In this document: piece by piece, positions 37,743 through 44,575 of the stretch
Numbering within the stretch: the stretch's first letter is position 1
How the letters are laid out: every line of letters begins with the position of its first letter
DNA from: Acinetobacter corruptisaponis
GTDB lineage: Bacteria; Pseudomonadota; Gammaproteobacteria; Pseudomonadales; Moraxellaceae
Direction of reading: 5' to 3'
Length of the DNA stretch: 64,000 bases
Assembly (NCBI RefSeq): GCF_030053775.1
Contig: NZ_CP125669.1
Span: 620,001-684,000, forward strand
The notes under the pieces: model-generated
What the model saw: the letters and a program-made list of their open reading frames with translations, nothing else
What the model was told of the DNA's origin: nothing
Databases searched by the model: none
Position numbers and translations under genes: made by a program

Positions 37743-38714
37743 ACCTGAATCACGGATAAGCCATAGACTTGAAAAAGAGAAGGACTAGAGCCATCAGTTA
37801 GTTACCACACAAAACTTACGACTCTAGTCCTTATGTTCGATAGTACCCAATTATTCTGTATAATTGATGATTTCTTTCTAAAATTTGAATCAGTTTACTG
37901 GAAATTCTTAAAGCAAAATCTTAAATGCCTAAGAATTCGCCCTGCACAGCTCAGTATTTCTGAAATTGTCTTTATTGCAATTTGGTATAAACATTCACAT
38001 TTCAATAACTTTAAAGCATTCTTTACGGCACTGAGACATAACTATCTTCATTTATTCAAAAGCCTGCCTTGTTACCAACGTATGATTTACCTGATCAATA
38101 CTCATCAACTGGCTTTACATGCCTTACATTTCGCCCTGATGAAAGATCAGCAAAGTTCTTATTTATGGATCGATTCAACGACATTGGCTGTCTGTAAAAA
38201 TCAGCGAATAAAAAGACATAAATCGCTAGCAGCAATTGCAACTCGTGGTAAAAGTTCTATGGGTTGGTTCTTTGGTTGTAAGTTGCATGTACTTATGAAT
38301 CAGTCAGGTGAAATACTCAGCACAGCTTTATCAAATGGGCATACAGCAGATATAAAAATGGTTGAACAGTTAGTCAAAGGAATGACTGCTAAATTGTATG
38401 CTGATCGTGGCTATATTAGTCATGAATTAAAGAGTAAATTAAGAGTACAAGATATTGATTTAATTACCTATCACCGAAAGAACATGAAATCTATACAGTT
38501 ATCAAAAGCAGATGAATACCATCTGAAACAACGCAATAAAATAGAAACTTTATTCAGTTTGCTGAAGGGGGCGTACAATCTAGTGACGACTAGAGCGAGA
38601 AGTGTTGCAGGCTATTTAGCTGGTATTTATGCATCTTTATGTGCTTATCAAATATGTCATCAAAACAAGCCGATGATTCGTATTATGGAAATATCGGCTT
38701 AAACAAGATTCGGG
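37743..38714 (+). mobile_element. IS982-family insertion sequence, complete, with 6-bp target duplication
   Basis: A 972-bp element. Ends ACCTGAATCACGGATAAGCC and the inverted ACCCGAATCTTGTTTAAGCC match at 15 of 20 positions. Direct repeats TAAATA flank it at 37737-37742 and 38715-38720. One transposase gene fills most of it. Intact frame and matching duplication indicate a recent insertion that may still be mobile. It sits inside the phosphatase pseudogene with its transposase on the operon's strand. Confidence 0.9.
37833..38702 (+). CDS. IS982-family transposase
   Basis: A 289-residue DDE transposase of the IS982 family. Catalytic positions: Asp in LWIDSTTL (about 114), Asp in LYADRGYIS (about 189) and Glu in RNKIETLFSLLK (about 236). 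The C-terminus YLAGIYASLCAYQIC is typical. It is the only gene of the element and fully intact. Confidence 0.95.
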   Translation: MFDSTQLFCIIDDFFLKFESVYWKFLKQNLKCLRIRPAQLSISEIVFIAIWYKHSHFNNFKAFFTALRHNYLHLFKSLPCYQRMIYLINTHQLALHALHFALMKDQQSSYLWIDSTTLAVCKNQRIKRHKSLAAIATRGKSSMGWFFGCKLHVLMNQSGEILSTALSNGHTADIKMVEQLVKGMTAKLYADRGYISHELKSKLRVQDIDLITYHRKNMKSIQLSKADEYHLKQRNKIETLFSLLKGAYNLVTTRARSVAGYLAGIYASLCAYQICHQNKPMIRIMEISA

Positions 38715-38799
38715 TTAAATATGAAAACTACCCTCCATCAAAACCATCCTTTTGATAATGTCAGTATGATTTTGATTCGTTTAACACAGGAAAATCCAT

Positions 38800-38994
38800 A
38801 TGAAGAATAATGAGGAATTATTACAGCAAGCAATTCTTTTTGCCAAAGAACTCGACTACATTTCAGTTTCGGGTTTACAACGTAAATTTTTAATTGGATA
38901 TCAACAGGCGAATAAGTTACTCGAGTGTTTGATTGAAACTAAAATTTGTGCAGTAGATTTTACACCTCATTATGGTCATTTAGTTTACAAGTAA
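38800..38994 (+). CDS. Free-standing FtsK gamma-domain protein
   Basis: A 64-residue protein that aligns over its whole length with the C-terminal gamma domain of the DNA translocase FtsK, for which the E. coli pattern is QAVQFVTE then SISGVQRQFRIGYNRAARII. Here it reads QAILFAKELDYISVSGLQRKFLIGYQQANKLLE. In FtsK this winged helix reads the KOPS polarity signals and touches XerD; here no motor domain is attached. It starts inside the phosphatase stop region (ATGAAGAATAA overlap), with AGGA 8 nt upstream, so it is co-translated. Probably a small DNA-binding protein for the operon. Confidence 0.8.
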   Translation: MKNNEELLQQAILFAKELDYISVSGLQRKFLIGYQQANKLLECLIETKICAVDFTPHYGHLVYK

Positions 38995-39004
38995 GGAGTT
39001 TCTG

Positions 39005-39418
39005 ATGCCAAGAATACTTAAAAATATAGATCAAATTGCGCTTGAGAAACAACGTGATGTGTTATATGTACTTTTTCATAGTAGTTATAATGATATTTTC
39101 AACAATGAAGATCTCACACTTAAGTTTCACTATGAAACCTGTATTGCTCGTCAGCAATTGATTGAATGGTTAGAAAAACATGAAATTGATTTTTCCGAAT
39201 GTTTTGGCTGGTCATCTCGAAGTGGAATTATGTCAATGCCTTATCTGGGTGAGATTTACCTTGATGTACCCTTTGATGAAGCTAACCCCAAATATCAACT
39301 GTTATATAACCACCTAGAAAATTTTGATGGCAGTATGAAAATACAAGGCGTTACTTGGTATTACTGCCCATTGAGTGAGGCTTTAGAAAATCATGCCCAG
39401 AACTTAAATGATGATTAA
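39005..39418 (+). CDS. Unknown 137-residue protein in the accessory operon
   Basis: No family recognised. It is acidic and soluble. Features are an N-terminal helix (LKNIDQIALEKQRDVLYVLFH), a segment with paired aromatic residues (FSECFGWSSRSGIMSMPYLGEIYLDVPFDEAN) and a Trp/Tyr-rich end (QGVTWYYCPLSEALENHAQ). A strong AAGGAG lies 6 nt before the ATG. It sits 10 bp behind the gamma-domain gene and 17 bp before the nuclease gene, so it is part of the same transcript and could be a regulator or inhibitor of the nuclease. That role is a guess from position only. Confidence 0.78.
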   Translation: MPRILKNIDQIALEKQRDVLYVLFHSSYNDIFNNEDLTLKFHYETCIARQQLIEWLEKHEIDFSECFGWSSRSGIMSMPYLGEIYLDVPFDEANPKYQLLYNHLENFDGSMKIQGVTWYYCPLSEALENHAQNLNDD

Positions 39419-39435
39419 TAAGTAAAGGAAATTAA

Positions 39436-40662
39436 ATGAATCTCAATATATCTAAACTACTTAATCAAGTTTCCTATGAATTAAAAGCACTTGAACTAGC
39501 ACGACAAAAATATAAAAAACAGCTTGCCCCAAATTTTTCAGTATTTAATTATATTTATACAGATGAAATGATGCTAAGTAGAATCATTGCTGATTTATTA
39601 AACCCAAGTGGCGATCATGCACAGGAGCATCTATTTCTATCCCTATTTCTTCATCAATTGGATTTACCTGATGATTGGAGAAATATTAATTTAGATCATG
39701 CAGACATCACTGTACAAACAGAAAAGACGATCAGAAATGGTCGAAGAATGGATATTTATATCCACATTAAAATCGCTCAGCAAAGCTATGGTATCTGTAT
39801 TGAAAATAAACCATTTGCTGCGGATGGTGATCAACAATTACAAGATTATGCTAATGAAATGAGCTTTCTTTTTCCTCAAAATTGGCATCTTGTCTATTTA
39901 TCTGGGTATGGTAATGAACCAGCAAAACATAGTGTCAAACCTGAAATCTTAAAATCATGGTTAGACCAGAAAAATTTCAGCCATATTACTTTTCCTGACT
40001 TAATACATTGGTTAAAGCAGTCTTTAACGGAATGTCAAAATGACAAAGTGATTTATTTCATAAAAGAGTTTAAACATTATATTGAAAAGGAATTTTTATC
40101 AATGAATGATATTTCAGAACAAAATCATCTTTTAAACATAATCTTACAAGATCCTCAGCATATTCAAGCTACATTTCAGTTATTAGGAGTCAAAGATCAA
40201 TTACAAGACTCTTTGATTCATAAACTTGAACAACAACTACAGAGTGCTGTCCACCAGAAAGGTTGGTATATTACTGACCATATTTCTCGTGATCACTGGA
40301 CTGGATTAAATATTTTTTACACACAAAAACATAAGCTATGCTTTAGAATAGAATTTAATCATTATAACTATCGGGGATTTTTTATAGGAATTGCTAAACG
40401 AGAGGAAAATCTAGCTGCCCCTGAACTATTCCATCAAATTCATTCAACCATATCAGAACTATTCCCTCATGAAAAAGTTAAACAAAGTGAATGGTGGGCG
40501 ACATATATTGATCAAAAAGATATATGGGATTGGCAGACACATACCCATGTTTGGTCAATGATTGAATCAGGCGAATTATGTCAACGTATCACGCAATATG
40601 CAGAACTTATTTACCAAGCACTAAATCAGAAAAATTTATTAGATGAATTCAATCTTAGTTAA
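39436..40662 (+). CDS. PD-(D/E)XK nuclease of the PDDEXK_4 type
   Basis: A 408-residue protein whose first 150 residues match the PDDEXK_4 nuclease group. There is a leading Glu in HAQEHLFLSLFL (Glu64), then RRMDIYIHI (Asp106), GICIENKPFAADGDQQLQDY (Glu123-x-Lys125, Gln134 and Tyr138). These residues form the metal-dependent endonuclease centre. Residues 200-408 are a helical and mixed C-terminal domain (WTGLNIFYTQKH, WWATYIDQKDIWDWQTHTHV) that I cannot assign; it may choose the target. It is the last gene of the operon and is followed 2-5 bp later by a strong terminator. Substrate unknown. Confidence 0.83.
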   Translation: MNLNISKLLNQVSYELKALELARQKYKKQLAPNFSVFNYIYTDEMMLSRIIADLLNPSGDHAQEHLFLSLFLHQLDLPDDWRNINLDHADITVQTEKTIRNGRRMDIYIHIKIAQQSYGICIENKPFAADGDQQLQDYANEMSFLFPQNWHLVYLSGYGNEPAKHSVKPEILKSWLDQKNFSHITFPDLIHWLKQSLTECQNDKVIYFIKEFKHYIEKEFLSMNDISEQNHLLNIILQDPQHIQATFQLLGVKDQLQDSLIHKLEQQLQSAVHQKGWYITDHISRDHWTGLNIFYTQKHKLCFRIEFNHYNYRGFFIGIAKREENLAAPELFHQIHSTISELFPHEKVKQSEWWATYIDQKDIWDWQTHTHVWSMIESGELCQRITQYAELIYQALNQKNLLDEFNLS

Positions 40663-40663
40663 A

Positions 40664-40704
40664 AAATTTCCCCCATTCACCATTTTATTGAATGGGGGAA
40701 TTTT
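40664..40704. terminator. Strong bidirectional terminator
   Basis: Twelve-bp perfect stem TTCCCCCATTCA/TGAATGGGGGAA with a 9-base loop, flanked by A and T tracts. It closes the accessory operon on the plus strand and the serine-hydrolase gene (stop at 40706) on the minus strand. Confidence 0.95.
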
Positions 40705-40705
40705 G

Positions 40706-41968
40706 TTAAAACCAGCCTTTTCTTCCCTCTAACACCGCATCAGCACAACGCAAGGCTTCCTGACTCAAGCCCCATAAACGATAATCACCTGTTGCGGAAG
40801 TGGTACTAAAATTATGCGTATAAGCGAAACTGAGTGCACGGTCAGGATCACACCACGCACCTGAACCATTAAAACCCATGTGTCCAAAACCATGCGGTGC
40901 GCGTTTACCCATCGTTAAAATACGGTGATAACCCAAACGCCAGTGCATCGGAATCGGCATCACACGGTCACGGGCTTTCGATTGTACTGTACTTAACTGC
41001 TTAAACACTTCTGGACGAATCAATTGCTGTCCATTCCACTGCCCTTGATTGGCAAGCATTGCATAAACTCTGGCAAGACTATCCGCAGTAAACACCCCAT
41101 TGGCGGCAGGAATCACTGCTTGCAGGCCTGCATCACTATAAAAGCTAAAGTTACGCATGCCTTTCGGGATCATAGCATCCTGAAAATCTTGCGGGCTTTG
41201 CCCAGAAATTTCCAATAGTTTTTCTGACAATGAAACCTTACGTGGTTGATTGCTTTTCTTGGTTTGTGGTTTAGGTGTAACTACTGATTTTGGTTTTTCC
41301 AGCAAACGAGCAACCCGATCCAGCTCAGAAGCAGGTACGCCAAAATAAGCACCATTCAATTCAAGTGGTTGAACCAAATAACGTTGCATTAACCAGCTCA
41401 GCGGTTGCTTGGCAGCTTTTTCAATCACACCACCGACAATCCATCCATAAGTAAGCGGCTGATATGCAAAACTCTGCCCTGCTGCAAAACGAGGTGTGGC
41501 TTTGGCAATGACATCCAGCATATGCGGCCAATCCAGCATTTCCGTTGCTGCATCAATTACATTGCGAATATCAAACAAACCACTTTGATGGGATAAGACA
41601 TGACGCAAGGTAATGTTGGCTTTGCCATTTTGAGCAAACTCAGGCCAGTACTGTGCAATTGGCGTATCGTAATCAAGTAAACGTTCACTCACCAAGATAT
41701 GTGCAAGTGTTGCCAATATGCCCTTACCTGTGGAATAGCACATCGACAAAGTATCTGCTTGCCAATCTTGATCTTGAGATTTCTTACCCGTGAAAATATC
41801 GACAACTTTCTGGCCTTGAAAATAGACCACCAATGCCGCGCCACCCTGATGGCTGCGTGCATCCTGAAAACGGCTAAACTGTGTAGCCAGATCAGTGAAA
41901 CGCTCATCAACCTTGCCATGATAATTATGCGTATCGGCAAATAAAATCTCTTTAATCACAGCCCACAT
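40706..41968 (-). CDS. Serine hydrolase of the beta-lactamase/EstB type
   Basis: A 420-residue class C-beta-lactamase-related esterase. Catalytic Ser79 and Lys82 are in CYSTGKG, and the second-motif Tyr169 is in FAYQPLTYGWIVGG; in this group the third position is not Asn, so beta-lactam hydrolysis is unlikely. The C-terminal GFGHMGFNGSGAWCDP supplies the final HxG-like motif. It has no signal peptide. In Acinetobacter genomes it is commonly next to MaoC and FabG genes, as here, which suggests lipid or ester metabolism. Confidence 0.85.
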   Translation of the reverse strand: MWAVIKEILFADTHNYHGKVDERFTDLATQFSRFQDARSHQGGAALVVYFQGQKVVDIFTGKKSQDQDWQADTLSMCYSTGKGILATLAHILVSERLLDYDTPIAQYWPEFAQNGKANITLRHVLSHQSGLFDIRNVIDAATEMLDWPHMLDVIAKATPRFAAGQSFAYQPLTYGWIVGGVIEKAAKQPLSWLMQRYLVQPLELNGAYFGVPASELDRVARLLEKPKSVVTPKPQTKKSNQPRKVSLSEKLLEISGQSPQDFQDAMIPKGMRNFSFYSDAGLQAVIPAANGVFTADSLARVYAMLANQGQWNGQQLIRPEVFKQLSTVQSKARDRVMPIPMHWRLGYHRILTMGKRAPHGFGHMGFNGSGAWCDPDRALSFAYTHNFSTTSATGDYRLWGLSQEALRCADAVLEGRKGWF

Positions 41969-42038
41969 CCTTATGATCGTTATGTTTTTAGAATACCCCT
42001 CTTGCGAACAAAAGGGATAATTTTAAATATGATCGGTA

Positions 42039-42893
42039 TTAAAGTGCTTTTACTGTACCTGCAACGTGAGGTTTTTGAGATTTCACATTACGAATCAAGA
42101 AGTCAGTTTCCTTGCCCTGAGTTGCAGTTAGAAACTCAACTTTTGATGGAAGATACATGGGTAATTTAAACCATACATCTGCTTCATAGGCATCTGCCAG
42201 ATCAAGGCTTGCCAATGCTTTTGCCTTACTCCACATACCATGTGCAATCGCCTGTTTAAAGCCAAACGCTTTTGCAGTGACTGCATGAATATGGATCAGG
42301 TTAAAGTCGCCTGAAATCGCTGCATAACGGCGACCCGTATTTTCAGCAACATTCCACTCTGCTTTTGGCTGATAAGCTGGTTCTTTGGTATCTTTGGCTT
42401 TCTCGCCTGCTTTTTTCTCAGTTTTTTGACGTGACAAATACGTGGTTAAACTTTCTGCCACTACTTCATTGCCCACTTTGGCAGTGGTAATGAAGTCAAA
42501 TTGCAAGCCTTTGTCATGTGGCTTTAGCTCACCAAATTTACAAGACAGGGTGATTTGCTCATTTACAGCAATTTTACGTGTTTGCTTGATCTGGTTACGA
42601 ATATGCACCAAACCTAAAATCGCAAATGGAAATGCCTCACTGGTCATCATGTGCATTTGCAGACTTTGAGACAATACAGCTAAATAAATTGCTGGCACAA
42701 AACCATCATTTTTAAAACCGCAAATCTCGTTATAGCTTTCTAAATGCTTTGTATCAATCTTTAGGGTATCCACCACATATTCTACCTGCGGCAATACTTT
42801 CTCACCTTTTGGCTTTTTAAAAATTAAACCCTGAATGACTTTTGGATAAGCTAAATAAGGTTTTGGCAATTGACTAAAATGACGTGCATTCAT
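42039..42893 (-). CDS. MaoC-type (R)-hydratase domain protein
   Basis: A 284-residue hotdog protein. The C-terminal half has the MaoC catalytic segment YAAISGDFNLIHIHAVTAKAFGFKQAIAHGMW (about 181-212), with the conserved Asp and His that hydrate enoyl-CoA to (R)-3-hydroxyacyl-CoA. The N-terminal half resembles a second, inactive hotdog. Start ATG 42893 has AAGG upstream; the longer frame from 42938 is not used. It lies 66 bp after the FabG-like gene with a hairpin between, so expression may be lower than that of the upstream gene. Confidence 0.88.
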   Translation of the reverse strand: MNARHFSQLPKPYLAYPKVIQGLIFKKPKGEKVLPQVEYVVDTLKIDTKHLESYNEICGFKNDGFVPAIYLAVLSQSLQMHMMTSEAFPFAILGLVHIRNQIKQTRKIAVNEQITLSCKFGELKPHDKGLQFDFITTAKVGNEVVAESLTTYLSRQKTEKKAGEKAKDTKEPAYQPKAEWNVAENTGRRYAAISGDFNLIHIHAVTAKAFGFKQAIAHGMWSKAKALASLDLADAYEADVWFKLPMYLPSKVEFLTATQGKETDFLIRNVKSQKPHVAGTVKAL

Positions 42894-42915
42894 AATGGAC
42901 CTTTCAATAATTTTT

Positions 42916-42945
42916 ATAAAAAAGGGATGCAAAAGCACCCCCTTT
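42916..42945 (-). terminator. Intra-operon hairpin between fabG-like and maoC-like genes
   Basis: Arms AAAGGGATGC (42921-42930) and GCACCCCCTTT (42935-42945), pairing with a small internal loop, followed on the minus strand by TTTTTTATAAAAATT. It lies between the FabG-like stop and the MaoC start, and could be a terminator or attenuator. Confidence 0.6.
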
Positions 42946-42959
42946 CAAAACGTTAATGC

Positions 42960-44351
42960 TTACGCACCCAACAAGCTTTGACCACATACGCGAACAACGT
43001 TACCAGTCACACCTGTTGAACCTGTAGATGCAAACCATGCAATCGCCTCTGCCACATCGACAGGTTGACCACCCTGGTTCATCGAGTTCATACGGCGACC
43101 AGCCTCACGAATCGCGAATGGAATCGCAGCAGTCATTTGAGTTTCAATGAAACCAGGCGCAACTGCATTGATCGTAATACCGTTCTTTAATGTAGGGGCA
43201 GTAAACTTAACTAGACCAATTACACCTGCTTTAGAAACAGCGTAGTTTGTTTGACCCAGGTTACCTGCAATACCACTGATTGATGATACACAAACGATAC
43301 GACCATTTGCATTTAAACCATCATTTGAAAGTAAGTAATCGTTAACACGCTCAATTGCAGACAAGTTGATGTTGATTACCAAATCCCAAAGCTCTGGCTT
43401 CATGTTTGCCAAAGTTTTGTCACGGGTAATACCAGCATTGTGAACAATCACATCCAAACCGCCTTGTTTAGCAGCGGCAGTTTTGATTTTCTCACCAGCA
43501 TCGGCAGCAGTAATGTCGATTGCCAATACTGAACCACCAATTTCACCCGCAACGCGCTCAAGATCAGCTTGTTGTTGTGGAACATCCAGACAAATCACGT
43601 GTGCGCCATCACGAGCAAGAACGTGTGCAATCGCTTCACCAATACCACGGCTTGCACCAGTCACCAACGCTGTTTTACCAGCAAGTGGTTTTGCCCAGTC
43701 TAATTTCACTGTTTCTGCTTTAGAAACACGGATCACTTGACCAGAAACGTAAGCTGAACGTGGAGAAATCAAGAAACGTAAAGTTGACTCAAGGTTTGCT
43801 TCTGCACCTTGATCTACATAAACCACTTGAGCAGTGATACCTTTCTTGAACTCTTTACCAGCAGATTTAACAAAACCTTCAAGCGCGCGCTGAGCAATTG
43901 CCTGTTTTACAGTTTTCGCTGTTTCAGGAGTCGTACCGATCACAATCACACGACCTGAACTTGAAATCTGACGTGCGATTGGGTTGAAGAAGTTGTACAA
44001 CTCTTTTAACTGTTCAGAATCCTTGATACCAGAAGCATCAAATACCACTGCCTTGAACTTAGATTCTTTGTCATCTGCATTCAAAGGACGAAGATTTAAA
44101 CCTACTTTTGCAGCAGTTTGTTGTAATTCAACGTTGTTGCCCACGTAGCTATCTGCGTGGATGTTGCTAAGAACTTGAGCAATCGCAGCAGAAATTGTGC
44201 TTGATGGCGCTGCGCCAAGCAATACTGCACCATTCACAACAGGTTGAGCACTCTCGAAACGATCTAGCGTAACTGGTGATGGTAAACCTAAATTTTTTAC
44301 AACAAATTTACCCAAAGGTGATTGTGTAAATGCCTGGTATTGATCGGTCAT
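42960..44351 (-). CDS. Long FabG-like 3-oxoacyl reductase (SDR)
   Basis: A 463-residue protein made of an N-terminal Rossmann-like half (1-205, degenerate, without GxxxGxG) and a complete short-chain dehydrogenase. The second half has TALVTGASRGIGEAIA (NADPH loop), NNAG-like HNAGITRDKT, catalytic Ser in SSISGIAGNLGQTNYAVSKAG (Ser, Tyr, Lys) and a PGFIETQMT loop. Double-length FabG4-type reductases with an inert first domain are known in actinobacteria and Acinetobacter and use 3-oxoacyl-CoA. It is divergent from the thiolase, and upstream of the MaoC-like gene. Confidence 0.9.
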   Translation of the reverse strand: MTDQYQAFTQSPLGKFVVKNLGLPSPVTLDRFESAQPVVNGAVLLGAAPSSTISAAIAQVLSNIHADSYVGNNVELQQTAAKVGLNLRPLNADDKESKFKAVVFDASGIKDSEQLKELYNFFNPIARQISSSGRVIVIGTTPETAKTVKQAIAQRALEGFVKSAGKEFKKGITAQVVYVDQGAEANLESTLRFLISPRSAYVSGQVIRVSKAETVKLDWAKPLAGKTALVTGASRGIGEAIAHVLARDGAHVICLDVPQQQADLERVAGEIGGSVLAIDITAADAGEKIKTAAAKQGGLDVIVHNAGITRDKTLANMKPELWDLVININLSAIERVNDYLLSNDGLNANGRIVCVSSISGIAGNLGQTNYAVSKAGVIGLVKFTAPTLKNGITINAVAPGFIETQMTAAIPFAIREAGRRMNSMNQGGQPVDVAEAIAWFASTGSTGVTGNVVRVCGQSLLGA

Positions 44352-44575
44352 GGTTATTATCTCTCATACAAATGAATTTTTTACAGATACATGAATCATG
44401 TTGGTAAAATAACATGGAATCAGGGTCTGATTGACTCACAGCAAATCATACTTGAGTTCATGTCTGGATGTCTTGACCTGAATGCGGTCTCCAACGTCAT
44501 TCTAGTCAATACAGCTGCATTGTAAATATGCTATGGTTATAATAAGAATATCGCAATTATGCTTGGAAAAGCCTT

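Larger units (their letters stand above)
37033..38810 (+). pseudogene. PP2C-type Ser/Thr phosphatase, broken by frameshift and IS982 insertion
   Basis: Open for 208 residues from ATG 37033, with PP2C motifs CAAISDGVSSSPKAELAA, FVNIQHLGDSRVYLF and LTQDHNFL. At GGGAGGGA (37632-37639) the frame shifts by +1 (or a 4-bp duplication), giving RCPLDL and stop at 37659. In the next frame the domain continues with LLICSDGVHDVLECN, the metal-binding SDG segment. It is then cut at 37742 by an IS element, after which the remainder, NHPFDNVSMILIRLTQENPYEE, resumes and ends at TAA 38810. Removing the IS with one TSD restores the downstream frame exactly. It overlaps the next start by 11 bp, so it was the first gene of the operon. 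Confidence 0.87.
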
